Under the pieces are notes generated by a model. It searched no databases and was not told the DNA's origin. It saw only the letters and a program-made list of their open reading frames with translations. From contig JAIRTG010000027.1 of NCBI GenBank assembly GCA_031255055.1, forward strand, positions 1 to 10,301: 10,301 nucleotides of DNA, written 5' to 3'. The position numbers and the translations under genes were made by a program. Source of the stretch: Prevotellaceae bacterium (GTDB lineage Bacteria; Bacteroidota; Bacteroidia; Bacteroidales; Paludibacteraceae). Below are positions 1 to 6,486 of this stretch, piece after piece (positions within the stretch are counted from its first letter, which is position 1; every line of letters begins with the position of its first letter).

Positions 1-1294
1 AATCGGCTTTAGCTCCGCGTTTTATTACTCCTTTATCTTTCAATCTCTTTATATGCCAATACACACTATCTTCTGTAATCTTTAATTTTTCTGCAATCTG
101 TTTTTGCAAAATTTTAGGATTGCTTTTTATGACATTCAATACAACTTCCGTAGCTGCCTCTCCACTTATCTCACCTTCGCCCATCTCAAACGCTGCAAAA
201 ACTGTAATTAATACACCACGCGATCGTATCTCAATTTTTGGAAGTTTCAAATTTTTCGCATTAAAATATTCAAAAATTCTCTTATATCCTGTACCTACTT
301 TTTCAATCCATTTCATATCCTTGAAAACATCAGCAATAATCTTATTTCGAGGATTGGAACTATACGTATTGTTGTATAAATCTTCAATTGAAATATAAGG
401 AGGAAATGAACCCGGATTCCAGAATTCAATTCTATCGTTAAAAACTTTTACGATAGAACCGGCAGTAGAACGATAATCTCTGTGAACGATCATATTAACA
501 ATGACTTCTCGCAATGCTTCTAATGGATACAGCCAACGTTCAGTTGTTTGTGACTCGCTTTCAAAAACAGGTTCTTTGCAAGTGTGTTTTTTCACAAAAT
601 CAATCACTTGACTAACCTGCGTGATAACATCACTCTTAGTGCGGACACTGTCTTCTATTATAATTTCGGTTTGAAAACGTTCGAGTTCGATCGCTGTTTC
701 GCAAGAATCATCTTTTTTAAACAGCCAATAAGCGGCACACGTAATTTTACCATCACGAATCAAGCTATATTTCTGCAAAAAAGTCATCGGATTATCGTCA
801 AGCAAAACACCATTTTTACGGATAATCTCCATTGCCGACAAAATTTTATCTATTGACAAGTCGCTTTCGGCGTGAACGCAGTCGAGGCAAGCATCCCAAC
901 TTGTATCAAACGTCTTCAAATGCAAATTCACGACTTCCGAAACAGGCAATAAACGAATAGAATCGCCAACTCTTTCATAACACTTTTCTCCTATAGCAAC
1001 CGGCTTTATCGGATATTCGTCGATAGAAAGAATAACGATTTCCTTATTGTCAATCGTAACAATTTTGGCATCGGCAAGCAACAATGGATCTGTTTTACTC
1101 TCAATTTCATTAAGCCATTGTTGAGTTGTTCCTTTTTCAAGAGTTACCCCTATAACTCTTCCATCATCACTCATGCCAACATATACCTTTCCACCTTCAG
1201 TAGTGGCAAAAGCAGCAAGTGTTTCAATAACTTCCTCATTGAAATTCAGTTTAAATTCAACTGTTTGACTTTTTCTGTCAGGTAAAATATTCAT
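1..1294 (-). CDS. AlbA_2 (Schlafen-like) / RecG-C-type ATPase / winged-helix protein, C-terminus cut by window edge
   Basis: A continuous reading frame of 431 codons runs from ATG (1292-1294) off the left edge without a stop. Residues 1-125 look like an AlbA_2 putative nucleic-acid-binding domain: VEFKLNFNEEVIETLAAFA near 12-30, then GGKVYVGMSDDG at 34-45. Residues about 255-370 resemble the GHKL-type ATPase-like domain of RecG-type 'transcriptional regulators', with LREVIVNMIVHRDY at 261-274, NPRN at 314-317 and EKVGTGYKRI at 331-340. Residues 380-431 read as a winged helix (LQKQIAEKLKITEDSVYWHIKRL). The family is usually around 450-500 residues, so little is probably missing. Its cellular role is not settled; DNA- or RNA-linked regulation or defence has been suggested for relatives. 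No Shine-Dalgarno sequence is visible. A candidate promoter lies about 110 bases upstream. The gene has a broken paralogue directly upstream, so it seems to be one copy of a tandem duplication. I am sure of the coding frame and the family, not of the function. Confidence 0.9.
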   Translation of the reverse strand, partial: MNILPDRKSQTVEFKLNFNEEVIETLAAFATTEGGKVYVGMSDDGRVIGVTLEKGTTQQWLNEIESKTDPLLLADAKIVTIDNKEIVILSIDEYPIKPVAIGEKCYERVGDSIRLLPVSEVVNLHLKTFDTSWDACLDCVHAESDLSIDKILSAMEIIRKNGVLLDDNPMTFLQKYSLIRDGKITCAAYWLFKKDDSCETAIELERFQTEIIIEDSVRTKSDVITQVSQVIDFVKKHTCKEPVFESESQTTERWLYPLEALREVIVNMIVHRDYRSTAGSIVKVFNDRIEFWNPGSFPPYISIEDLYNNTYSSNPRNKIIADVFKDMKWIEKVGTGYKRIFEYFNAKNLKLPKIEIRSRGVLITVFAAFEMGEGEISGEAATEVVLNVIKSNPKILQKQIAEKLKITEDSVYWHIKRLKDKGVIKRGAKAD

Positions 1295-1401
1295 TTATTA
1301 GAGCATGTAAATTTGTATACTACTTTTTTTCTTTATTTGAAAGTTGAACAACAATAAAACGACCAATTTTCAGAATAAAGAACAAATAAAAAAACTGCGT
1401 G

Positions 1402-1430
1402 CAAAGGTATAAAAAAGGATGGAAAAAAAC
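1402..1430 (-). promoter_or_regulatory. Candidate Bacteroidota promoter for the AlbA_2 gene
   Basis: On the minus strand TACCTTTG at 1409-1402 fits the Bacteroidota -7 box TAnnTTTG exactly. A T-run at about 1429-1423 stands where the -33 TTTG box is expected, though it is TTTT rather than TTTG. Transcription would start near 1395, giving a leader of about 100 A/T-rich bases. In that leader an 8-base inverted pair (CAAATAAA at 1383-1390, TTTATTTG at 1332-1339) could form a weak hairpin. The promoter lies inside the spurious extension of the upstream pseudogene frame, which supports that extension not being real coding sequence. Confidence 0.5.
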
Positions 1431-1447
1431 TAATTCCCCTGCACATT

Positions 1448-1907
1448 TTACCGTATTATTTTCCAATATCCACCTTTGTCGGCGCCTATTCTTTTGAGAA
1501 TACCAAGCGTTTTTAAGTATAGTAATGTTGGCTTTGACTTTACTTTCAGCAATTTCCACCGAAGCAGACAATTCTTTAATGGAAATACGAGAATTAGTTA
1601 CAATATTGTCTATTATTTTTTGTTGGTTTAATGATATTTTTTCACCGTTTTCTGTTCCCTTTTCTGCGATTCTCCACTGTAAAGTATAAGCAATTACTCT
1701 AAATCTGTGTTGAAAATTTTCAAAAACAGGTTCGTGCGAACCGGAATTCAGAAAATAATCCTTTATTCTCCAAATACCTGTGCCGTAGCGTTCTACCCAC
1801 TCAATATCTTTGAAAATGCCTTTGGTATTGGCAAAAGCAACAAACGTTTCAATGACATCGCTATTGAAATTCGGCTTAAATTCTATATATTGATTTTCGT
1901 TGAACAT
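1448..1907 (-). pseudogene. Degraded AlbA_2/RecG-like paralogue: large in-frame internal deletion plus a one-base slip
   Basis: The frame from ATG 1905-1907 begins like the downstream neighbour: IEFKPNFNSDVIETFVAFANTKG matches its VEFKLNFNEEVIETLAAFATTEGG. It then jumps at about 1817/1818 straight to IFKDIEWVERYGTGIWRI. That segment corresponds to the neighbour's VFKDMKWIEKVGTGYKRI, almost 290 residues further on, so the rest of the AlbA_2 domain and most of the ATPase domain are gone. A winged helix follows. Near its end an A-run (minus strand, plus-strand T5 at 1510-1514) carries one base too many. With four A's the frame reads LKTLGILKRIGADKGGYWKIIR and stops at 1448-1450, the usual ending of this family. 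The uncorrected frame instead runs on to 1320 with an unlikely hydrophobic tail. An upstream TTG at 1911-1913 could also start it, but ATG 1907 fits the neighbour better. It is probably non-functional. A short HTH-only product is possible. Confidence 0.8.
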
Positions 1908-2007
1908 ATTCAAAACTGTACTTTTTTTTATCTCAAGTTATCCAATACACGATTGCTGCTTCTTTCAGGCCTGCTTTCATTGAGTAGTGTAATTGAACAA
2001 GCATTTT

Positions 2008-2574
2008 TTATTGTTTATTTTCAGGAGGGGTTTCGTTTATCTTTGGCTCTCTTTTTACTGTGTGTTTAAATTTCATAACGGCAAAGTTTATTTCAAAACT
2101 TGTTTCTGTACCGCTTACCTTCATTCCATCATCGAGAAGTTCAGAGAATATTTCGCCGCTTTTTTGCATCAGCGATTCTTGTGTCGGCTCGTCTTTAGTC
2201 TGTGAAAGTTCGGCAACTGTGCGTGAAAGTTCGCGAAGTTTCGCGTAGGTTTCTACAATTTCTATTGTTGTTTTTGTTGCCTGCTCACTTTTCAGAATTG
2301 TGGCAAGCATATAAAGTCCTTTTTCGGTAAATGCTTTGGGCAGCACTCGCGTTTTTGTGAAGTTTGCAGTGGAAATTTTCCACCGCAAATCTGTAAACTC
2401 TTTTTTATCAATCTCAAAAATATACCCATGAGGAAATTTTTCGGGATTATTTTTTACTGCTTTATTAATATCGCGTGTTTCTACACCATATAGTGCCGCC
2501 ACATCGCTGTCAAGAATTACATTCTGATTGCGAAGCGTGATAATTCGGTCTTCCACATTTCTTAAATTGCTCAT
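2008..2574 (-). CDS. ORF6N-domain protein
   Basis: This 188-residue protein starts at ATG 2572-2574. Residues about 8-95 carry the ORF6N domain, a KilA-N-associated DNA-binding domain known from phages and bacterial mobile regions. The typical stretches are VILDSDVAALYGVETRDIN at 19-37, NPEKFPHGYIFEI at 43-55 and LPKAFTEKGLYMLATIL at 78-94. The remainder (about 95-150) is predicted helical and could form a coiled coil (ETYAKLRELSRTVAELSQTKDE). A short charged tail rich in E, K and P ends the protein. Homologues of this architecture are common in Bacteroidota as lone genes near integrases, restriction systems or other accessory genes. Their function is not established; binding DNA is the reasonable guess. 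Upstream I see no clean promoter and no Shine-Dalgarno. It lies between the decayed AlbA_2 paralogue and the sugar-dehydrogenase operon on the same strand, and adds to the accessory look of 1-2574. Confidence 0.88.
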   Translation of the reverse strand: MSNLRNVEDRIITLRNQNVILDSDVAALYGVETRDINKAVKNNPEKFPHGYIFEIDKKEFTDLRWKISTANFTKTRVLPKAFTEKGLYMLATILKSEQATKTTIEIVETYAKLRELSRTVAELSQTKDEPTQESLMQKSGEIFSELLDDGMKVSGTETSFEINFAVMKFKHTVKREPKINETPPENKQ

Positions 2575-2636
2575 AATTACATTGTATTACAAAAAAGATT
2601 ATCTGTTATTGTAACTGACTGAGTAAGTTTAATTAG

Positions 2637-2697
2637 GAGATGTTCTTTCAACACTATTTTCATCTATGGGGCACTTCACATAGTATTGACACATCTC
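2637..2697 (-). terminator. Large imperfect hairpin at the end of the ugd operon (possible terminator)
   Basis: On the minus-strand transcript GAGATGT (2697-2691) pairs perfectly with ACATCTC (2643-2637). Inside it TCAATACTA (2689-2681) pairs with TAGTGTTGA (2656-2648) over nine positions, one of them U-G. The internal loop is 1 base against 4 and the terminal loop is 24 bases. The outer arm begins at the last base of the ugd stop codon (2699-2697), so the structure is placed as a transcript end would be. No U-run follows, so a classical intrinsic terminator is not shown. It could also serve RNA stability or be a remnant of an element end. Confidence 0.4.
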
Positions 2698-4004
2698 TAT
2701 ATACCCATGTATGTAAAATTATTTTCTCTCATCTCCTCTTTTTCATAAATATTCCGTCCATCGATTATCAGCAGATGATTCATGGTTTTCTTTAGTACAT
2801 TCCAACTTGGTAAACGGAATTCTCTCCACTCCGTAAGCAACAATAAGGCGTCGGCATCTACTGCTGCATCGTACATATCAAGTGCATAGCTTACTTTATC
2901 TCCAACACGGCGTTTACATTCTTCCATTGCTACCGGGTCATATACCTTAACTGTACATCCCGCATTTACCAGCAAACCAATTGTCACCAAAGAAGGCGCT
3001 TCACGCATATCATCTGTATCAGGTTTAAAGGCCAAGCCCCATAACGCAATCGTTTTCCCCTTTAAATCGCCTCTATAATAATTATTCAGTTTTTCAAAAA
3101 GAATGGCTTTTTGCTTTTCGTTTACATCCTCTACCGCTTTCAAAACTTTCATCTCATAACCGTTTTTCGCAGCGGTTTTAATCAAAGCCTTCACGTCTTT
3201 TGGAAAACAACTGCCGCCATACCCGCAACCGGGATAAAGAAATTTGCGTCCTATTCGGGAGTCAGAACTGATACCGTGACGAACCATATTGACATCCGCT
3301 CCAACTAATTCACATAAGTTTGCAATGTCATTCATAAATGAAATACGTGTAGCAAGCATTGCATTCGCCGCATATTTTATCATTTCGGCTGATGATATAT
3401 CTGTAAAAATAGTCCGATAATTATTAAGCGTAAAGGGCTTGTACAATTTATCCATTAATTGCTTGGCACGTTCACTTTCAACACCTACCACAATTCTGTC
3501 AGGACTCATAAAGTCTTTTATCGCAGTGCCTTCTTTCAAAAATTCAGGATTCGACGCCACATCAAATTCCATATCAAATCCACGTTTATCTAACTCTTCC
3601 CGAATTTTTGCTTTTACTTTTTGCGCGGTTCCGACAGGCACTGTACTCTTTGTCACGACCAGCACATATTTATTCATATATTTGCCAATCGTGGAAGCAA
3701 CCTCCAACACATAGCGTAAGTCGGCGCTTCCGTCTTCGTCCGGAGGGGTACCAACTGCCGAAAAAACAACTTCAACATCGTCTAAACACGATGATAACTC
3801 CGTTGTGAACGTTAATCTGCCTGCCTGATAATTTTTCTTTACCAATTCATCAAGCCCTGTTTCAAATATCGGCACAATGCCTTCTTTCAATTTTTCAATT
3901 TTTTCTTTATCAACATCGATACAAGTAACATTCACGCCCATTTCTGCAAAGCATGTTCCTGTTACCAAACCAACATACCCGGTTCCTACAATCGCTATAT
4001 TCAT
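2697..4004 (-). CDS. ugd: UDP-glucose 6-dehydrogenase
   Basis: This 435-residue enzyme oxidises UDP-glucose twice, with two NAD+, to UDP-glucuronic acid in the cytoplasm, for capsule, exopolysaccharide or other glycan precursors. The N-terminal Rossmann fold shows IAIVGTGYVGLVTG at 3-16 with an acidic D30/D32 after the second strand. The family stretches TKSTVPVGT (118-126) and SNPEFLKEGTAIKDF (151-165) follow. The central helix region KYAANAMLATRISFMNDIA (210-228) holds the usual catalytic Lys and Asn. The catalytic cysteine is C266 in GYGGSCFPKD. The C-terminal nucleotide-binding domain has GLAFKPDTDDMREAP at 323-337. Length and motifs are those of Ugd/TuaD-type enzymes, and the cysteine context GGSCFPKD separates it from the TviB-type neighbour. 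It begins 22 bases after that gene's stop and shares its strand, so the two are almost certainly one operon. Substrate preference for UDP-glucose is inferred from the family, not proven. Confidence 0.92.
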   Translation of the reverse strand: MNIAIVGTGYVGLVTGTCFAEMGVNVTCIDVDKEKIEKLKEGIVPIFETGLDELVKKNYQAGRLTFTTELSSCLDDVEVVFSAVGTPPDEDGSADLRYVLEVASTIGKYMNKYVLVVTKSTVPVGTAQKVKAKIREELDKRGFDMEFDVASNPEFLKEGTAIKDFMSPDRIVVGVESERAKQLMDKLYKPFTLNNYRTIFTDISSAEMIKYAANAMLATRISFMNDIANLCELVGADVNMVRHGISSDSRIGRKFLYPGCGYGGSCFPKDVKALIKTAAKNGYEMKVLKAVEDVNEKQKAILFEKLNNYYRGDLKGKTIALWGLAFKPDTDDMREAPSLVTIGLLVNAGCTVKVYDPVAMEECKRRVGDKVSYALDMYDAAVDADALLLLTEWREFRLPSWNVLKKTMNHLLIIDGRNIYEKEEMRENNFTYMGI

Positions 4005-4026
4005 AAATATTTTATCTGTTTAATTA

Positions 4027-5316
4027 TTATAATCTTCCGTCCACCCAACGTCTGTCCGCTACCGCTTTTGCATCAAAAACCACAGCGCCTTGCTTGTAAT
4101 GTTTTTCAAAATCAAACTGCATAAATTCCTCATGCGCCACAGCAAGTACAATCGCTTCATATTTCTTACTCAAATCCAAGTCTTTCATGACATCCACACC
4201 ATATTCTTCTTTCAACTCTTCTGCACAAACCCAAGGGTCATACAAATCGACATTCATGCCGAACTCACACAGTTCTTTGTAAATGTCGATCACTTTGGTA
4301 TTGCGAATATCCGGACAGTTTTCTTTAAAAGTCACTCCTAAAATAAGCACATTCGAGCCTTTTATTTTGTGATCTTTCCGAATCATCAGTTTCAGTACTT
4401 TGTTTGCTATGAAAGGCGCGATACTGTTATTCACCCTTCTTCCCGACAATATTACTTGAGGGACATATCCCAAAGTTTCTGCTTTATTTGCCAAATAATA
4501 GGGATCGACGCTAATACAATGTCCGCCGACTAAACCGGGACGGTATTTTAAAAAGTTCCATTTTGTTCCGGCAGCCTCCAGCACTTCGGTCGTATCGATA
4601 CCAATGCGGTCGAAAATCAATGCCAACTCATTTACAAAGGAGATGTTTACATCGCGCTGCGCATTTTCTATGATCTTCGACGCCTCCGCCACTTTTATAC
4701 AAGAGGCTTTGTGCGTTCCGGCTGCAATGATAGAGGCATAAAGCGTATCTACTTTATCGGCAATCTCCGGCGTTGAACCCGAAGTCACTTTCTTTATTTT
4801 TGTCAGCGTATTGACTTTATCGCCGGGATTGATACGTTCGGGACTGTACCCTGCATAAAAATCTATATTGAATTTCAAACCCGATGCTTTTTCAATCACC
4901 GGAATACAATCGTCTTCCGTACATCCCGGATAGGTGGTCGATTCATAAATCACAATATCCCCTTTGGATATCACTCTTCCCAACATTTTTGAGGCGCTGA
5001 TCAACGGCTTCAAATCGGGAGTGTTAAATCTGTCAATCGGTGTCGGAACCGTTACAATATATCTATTGTATGGTTTTAAATCATCCTCTTCACTTGAAAA
5101 CGATAGTCCCACATCAGGATTGCTGTTTCCTGACTCAATCACGCTTTTCAGATCATCAACATTTGCTTCCAAAGTATGATCTTTACCCTCCTTCAGCTCT
5201 TCGACGCGCTGCCGGTTTATGTCATATCCCAAAACTTTATATTTCTTCCCAAACTCGACGGCCAACGGCAATCCCACATACCCTAAGCCAATTACTGCAA
5301 TTTTGATTTCACTCAT
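4027..5316 (-). CDS. TviB/WbpO-type UDP-N-acetylhexosamine 6-dehydrogenase
   Basis: This 429-residue protein belongs to the UDP-glucose/GDP-mannose dehydrogenase superfamily, in the VipA/TviB/WbpO branch. Those enzymes oxidise UDP-GlcNAc or UDP-GalNAc to the uronic acid with NAD+ for surface polysaccharide synthesis. The Rossmann motif IAVIGLGYVGLPLAVEFG is at 6-23, followed by PTPID (91-95), YESTTYPGCTEDDC (124-137) and YSPERINPGDK (157-167). The stretch KIIENAQRDVNISFVNELA (214-232) leads to the catalytic C267 in GLVGGHCISVDPYYL. The C-terminal domain has GVTFKENCPDIRNTKVID (327-344) and DPWV (360-363), wording typical of TviB-like enzymes. Its length matches the family (about 425). Which hexosamine it uses cannot be told from sequence alone. 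It is the first gene of the pair, starting at ATG 5314-5316 just behind a candidate promoter. No glycosyltransferase or epimerase lies within the window, so the polysaccharide it feeds is unknown. Confidence 0.9.
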   Translation of the reverse strand: MSEIKIAVIGLGYVGLPLAVEFGKKYKVLGYDINRQRVEELKEGKDHTLEANVDDLKSVIESGNSNPDVGLSFSSEEDDLKPYNRYIVTVPTPIDRFNTPDLKPLISASKMLGRVISKGDIVIYESTTYPGCTEDDCIPVIEKASGLKFNIDFYAGYSPERINPGDKVNTLTKIKKVTSGSTPEIADKVDTLYASIIAAGTHKASCIKVAEASKIIENAQRDVNISFVNELALIFDRIGIDTTEVLEAAGTKWNFLKYRPGLVGGHCISVDPYYLANKAETLGYVPQVILSGRRVNNSIAPFIANKVLKLMIRKDHKIKGSNVLILGVTFKENCPDIRNTKVIDIYKELCEFGMNVDLYDPWVCAEELKEEYGVDVMKDLDLSKKYEAIVLAVAHEEFMQFDFEKHYKQGAVVFDAKAVADRRWVDGRL

Positions 5317-5326
5317 AATTTTTATC

Positions 5327-5356
5327 CAAATATAGTTCGTTTAATAAGTGCGTAAA
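5327..5356 (-). promoter_or_regulatory. Candidate Bacteroidota promoter for the sugar-dehydrogenase operon
   Basis: On the minus strand TATATTTG at 5334-5327 matches the -7 box TAnnTTTG. An imperfect -33 box, TTTA, lies at 5356-5353. If used, transcription would start only about 5 bases before ATG 5316, giving a nearly leaderless mRNA. That is unusual, so the match may be chance or a further promoter may lie upstream. Confidence 0.4.
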
Positions 5357-5397
5357 GATACTTATTTCCGATAAAAATTAAAAAAAACAGTCGATGA

Positions 5398-5544
5398 GCG
5401 GTCTCCAGTATAATATCCGATTCTGTTCAAGCATTTTATGCCAACCCAAATATTGATTATCTTTGTGCGGAATTATCAAGCATTACGGACGAATTTTTTC
5501 CTGTCATCGATGAATCCGGTAAACTTACGGCAGGCCGATCGTAA
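5398..5544 (+). pseudogene. Possible decayed coding fragment upstream of era
   Basis: Between stops at 5395-5397 and 5542-5544 an open stretch of 48 codons has no ATG, GTG or TTG. Its translation has the texture of real protein, for example NIDYLCAELSSITDEFF followed by PVIDESGKLTAGRS. It could be the end of a gene that once stood before era. I do not recognise the family. It overlaps the candidate era promoter and a 43-codon frame (5438-5569) in another phase, so chance is a serious alternative. Confidence 0.25.
5434..5465 (+). promoter_or_regulatory. Candidate Bacteroidota promoter for era
   Basis: TATCTTTG at 5458-5465 fits the -7 box TAnnTTTG exactly. TTTA at 5434-5437, 20 bases before it, is an imperfect -33 box (consensus TTTG). 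Transcription would start at about 5471 and leave a leader of some 110 bases in front of era. The leader contains a 9-base inverted repeat described separately. Confidence 0.5.
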
Positions 5545-5559
5545 TGAAACATTCATCGA
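5507..5559 (+). promoter_or_regulatory. Stem-loop in the era leader
   Basis: TCGATGAAT (5507-5515) and ATTCATCGA (5551-5559) are a perfect 9-base inverted pair. Within the 35-base loop, GTAA (5519-5522) can pair with TTAC (5525-5528), extended by CC/GG with one bulged base, so two nested stems are possible. The outer stem ends 22 bases before the era start codon. It may affect translation or stability of the era mRNA. No known riboswitch or leader family is recognised. Confidence 0.35.
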
Positions 5560-5581
5560 AATAATTTAAAACTTTCATTTT

Positions 5582-6463
5582 ATGCACAAATCAGGATTTG
5601 TAAATATCATCGGGAATCCGAATGTAGGTAAATCTACGCTTATGAACGCGCTTGTCGGCGAACGGATTTCAATCATCACCTCAAAGGCGCAGACAACACG
5701 ACATCGAATTTTAGGAATTGTAAACGGCGACGATTTCCAGATTGTGTTTTCGGACACGCCGGGAGTGTTAAAACCCAACTACCGGCTACAAGAATCGATG
5801 TTGAAATTCTCACGCTCGGCATTGACAGATGCGGATGTGTTGCTGTATGTAACGGATATTTACGATACGGCTGAAAAGAATACCGATTTTGTCGAAAAAG
5901 TAAATTCCAATACTGCGCCATTGCTTTTGATCATCAACAAAATTGATCTAATCGACCAAGCGAAATTGGACGAATTGATTGAGCGCTGGCAGGCTATTTT
6001 AGCAAGAGCGGAAATATTTCCGATTTCGGCGCTGGAAAAATTCAATATCCATTCTGTTTTCAATCGCATACTGGAACTGCTGCCTGCTTCCCCTCCCTTT
6101 TTCGATAAAGATCAGTTGACAGATAAGTCCGAACGCTTTTTCGTGACCGAAATTATCCGCGAAAAAATCCTCCTGAACTACGACAAAGAAATCCCCTATT
6201 CGGTAGAAGTGGAAGTAGAAAACTTCAAAGAAGAAGAAAAAATAATCAACATAAGCGCCATTATTTATGTAGAACGAGATTCCCAAAAAGGTATCATTAT
6301 CGGGAAAGGAGGCAAATCGCTGAAAAAAGTCGGCACAGAGTCCCGAAAGGATTTGGAACTGTTTTTCGATAAAAAAATCTATCTGGAACTGTTCGTAAAG
6401 GTTGAGAAGAACTGGCGCAACAAAGATATTTCACTTCGTAATTTCGGCTATAAACTCGAATAA
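5582..6463 (+). CDS. era: GTPase Era, ribosome small-subunit assembly factor
   Basis: This 293-residue protein is the standard length for Era, an essential GTPase that binds the 3' end of 16S rRNA and acts in late 30S maturation, partly at the membrane. All G motifs are visible: G1 GNPNVGKS at 11-18, G2 threonines at 38-39 in KAQTTRHRI, G3 DTPG at 58-61, G4 NKID at 119-122 and G5 SAL at 149-151. The C-terminal KH domain (about 205-285) has the RNA-binding loop GIIIGKGGKSLKKVG at 237-251 and ends with the usual LELFVKVEKNWR. The start ATG 5582-5584 gives the expected N-terminus. The sequence before it is A/T-rich without a Shine-Dalgarno. In many Bacteroidales era is followed by der; here it is instead followed head-on by yifB, 23 bases away, so era appears to be a single transcription unit. 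Confidence 0.97.
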   Translation: MHKSGFVNIIGNPNVGKSTLMNALVGERISIITSKAQTTRHRILGIVNGDDFQIVFSDTPGVLKPNYRLQESMLKFSRSALTDADVLLYVTDIYDTAEKNTDFVEKVNSNTAPLLLIINKIDLIDQAKLDELIERWQAILARAEIFPISALEKFNIHSVFNRILELLPASPPFFDKDQLTDKSERFFVTEIIREKILLNYDKEIPYSVEVEVENFKEEEKIINISAIIYVERDSQKGIIIGKGGKSLKKVGTESRKDLELFFDKKIYLELFVKVEKNWRNKDISLRNFGYKLE

Positions 6464-6480
6464 CGACGAACCGTTCGTCG
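6464..6480. terminator. Perfect hairpin between convergent era and yifB
   Basis: Immediately after the era stop, CGACGAA (6464-6470) and TTCGTCG (6474-6480) form a perfect 7-base stem around CCG. It lies 6 bases past the yifB stop in the other direction. Such a symmetrical stem can end transcription from both sides. A T-run is absent on the plus strand, and on the minus strand only a few T's follow, so this is a weak intrinsic terminator if it is one. Confidence 0.5.
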
Positions 6481-6486
6481 CCAAAA

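Noticed and set aside
120..856. Two plus-strand frames of about 90 codons
   Set aside because: They are shadows of the AlbA_2-type gene, which is open on the minus strand throughout.
1320..1447. C-terminal extension of the shortened AlbA_2 paralogue, with a hydrophobic tail
   Set aside because: It arises only after a one-base slip at 1510-1514. The corrected frame stops at 1448 with a typical family ending, and the extension covers the neighbour's candidate promoter.
1933..2001. Short minus-strand peptide frame (ends EAAIVYWIT) between the ORF6N gene and the pseudogene
   Set aside because: Only 22 residues and no family recognised. A second, equally plausible frame overlaps it, so coding cannot be supported.
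2575..2615. Promoter before the ORF6N gene
   Set aside because: A T-rich minus-strand stretch resembles the -7 box but does not match TAnnTTTG with correct spacing.
5438..5569. 43-codon ATG frame before era
   Set aside because: It overlaps the candidate promoter and a more protein-like frame in another phase. Nothing recognisable is encoded.
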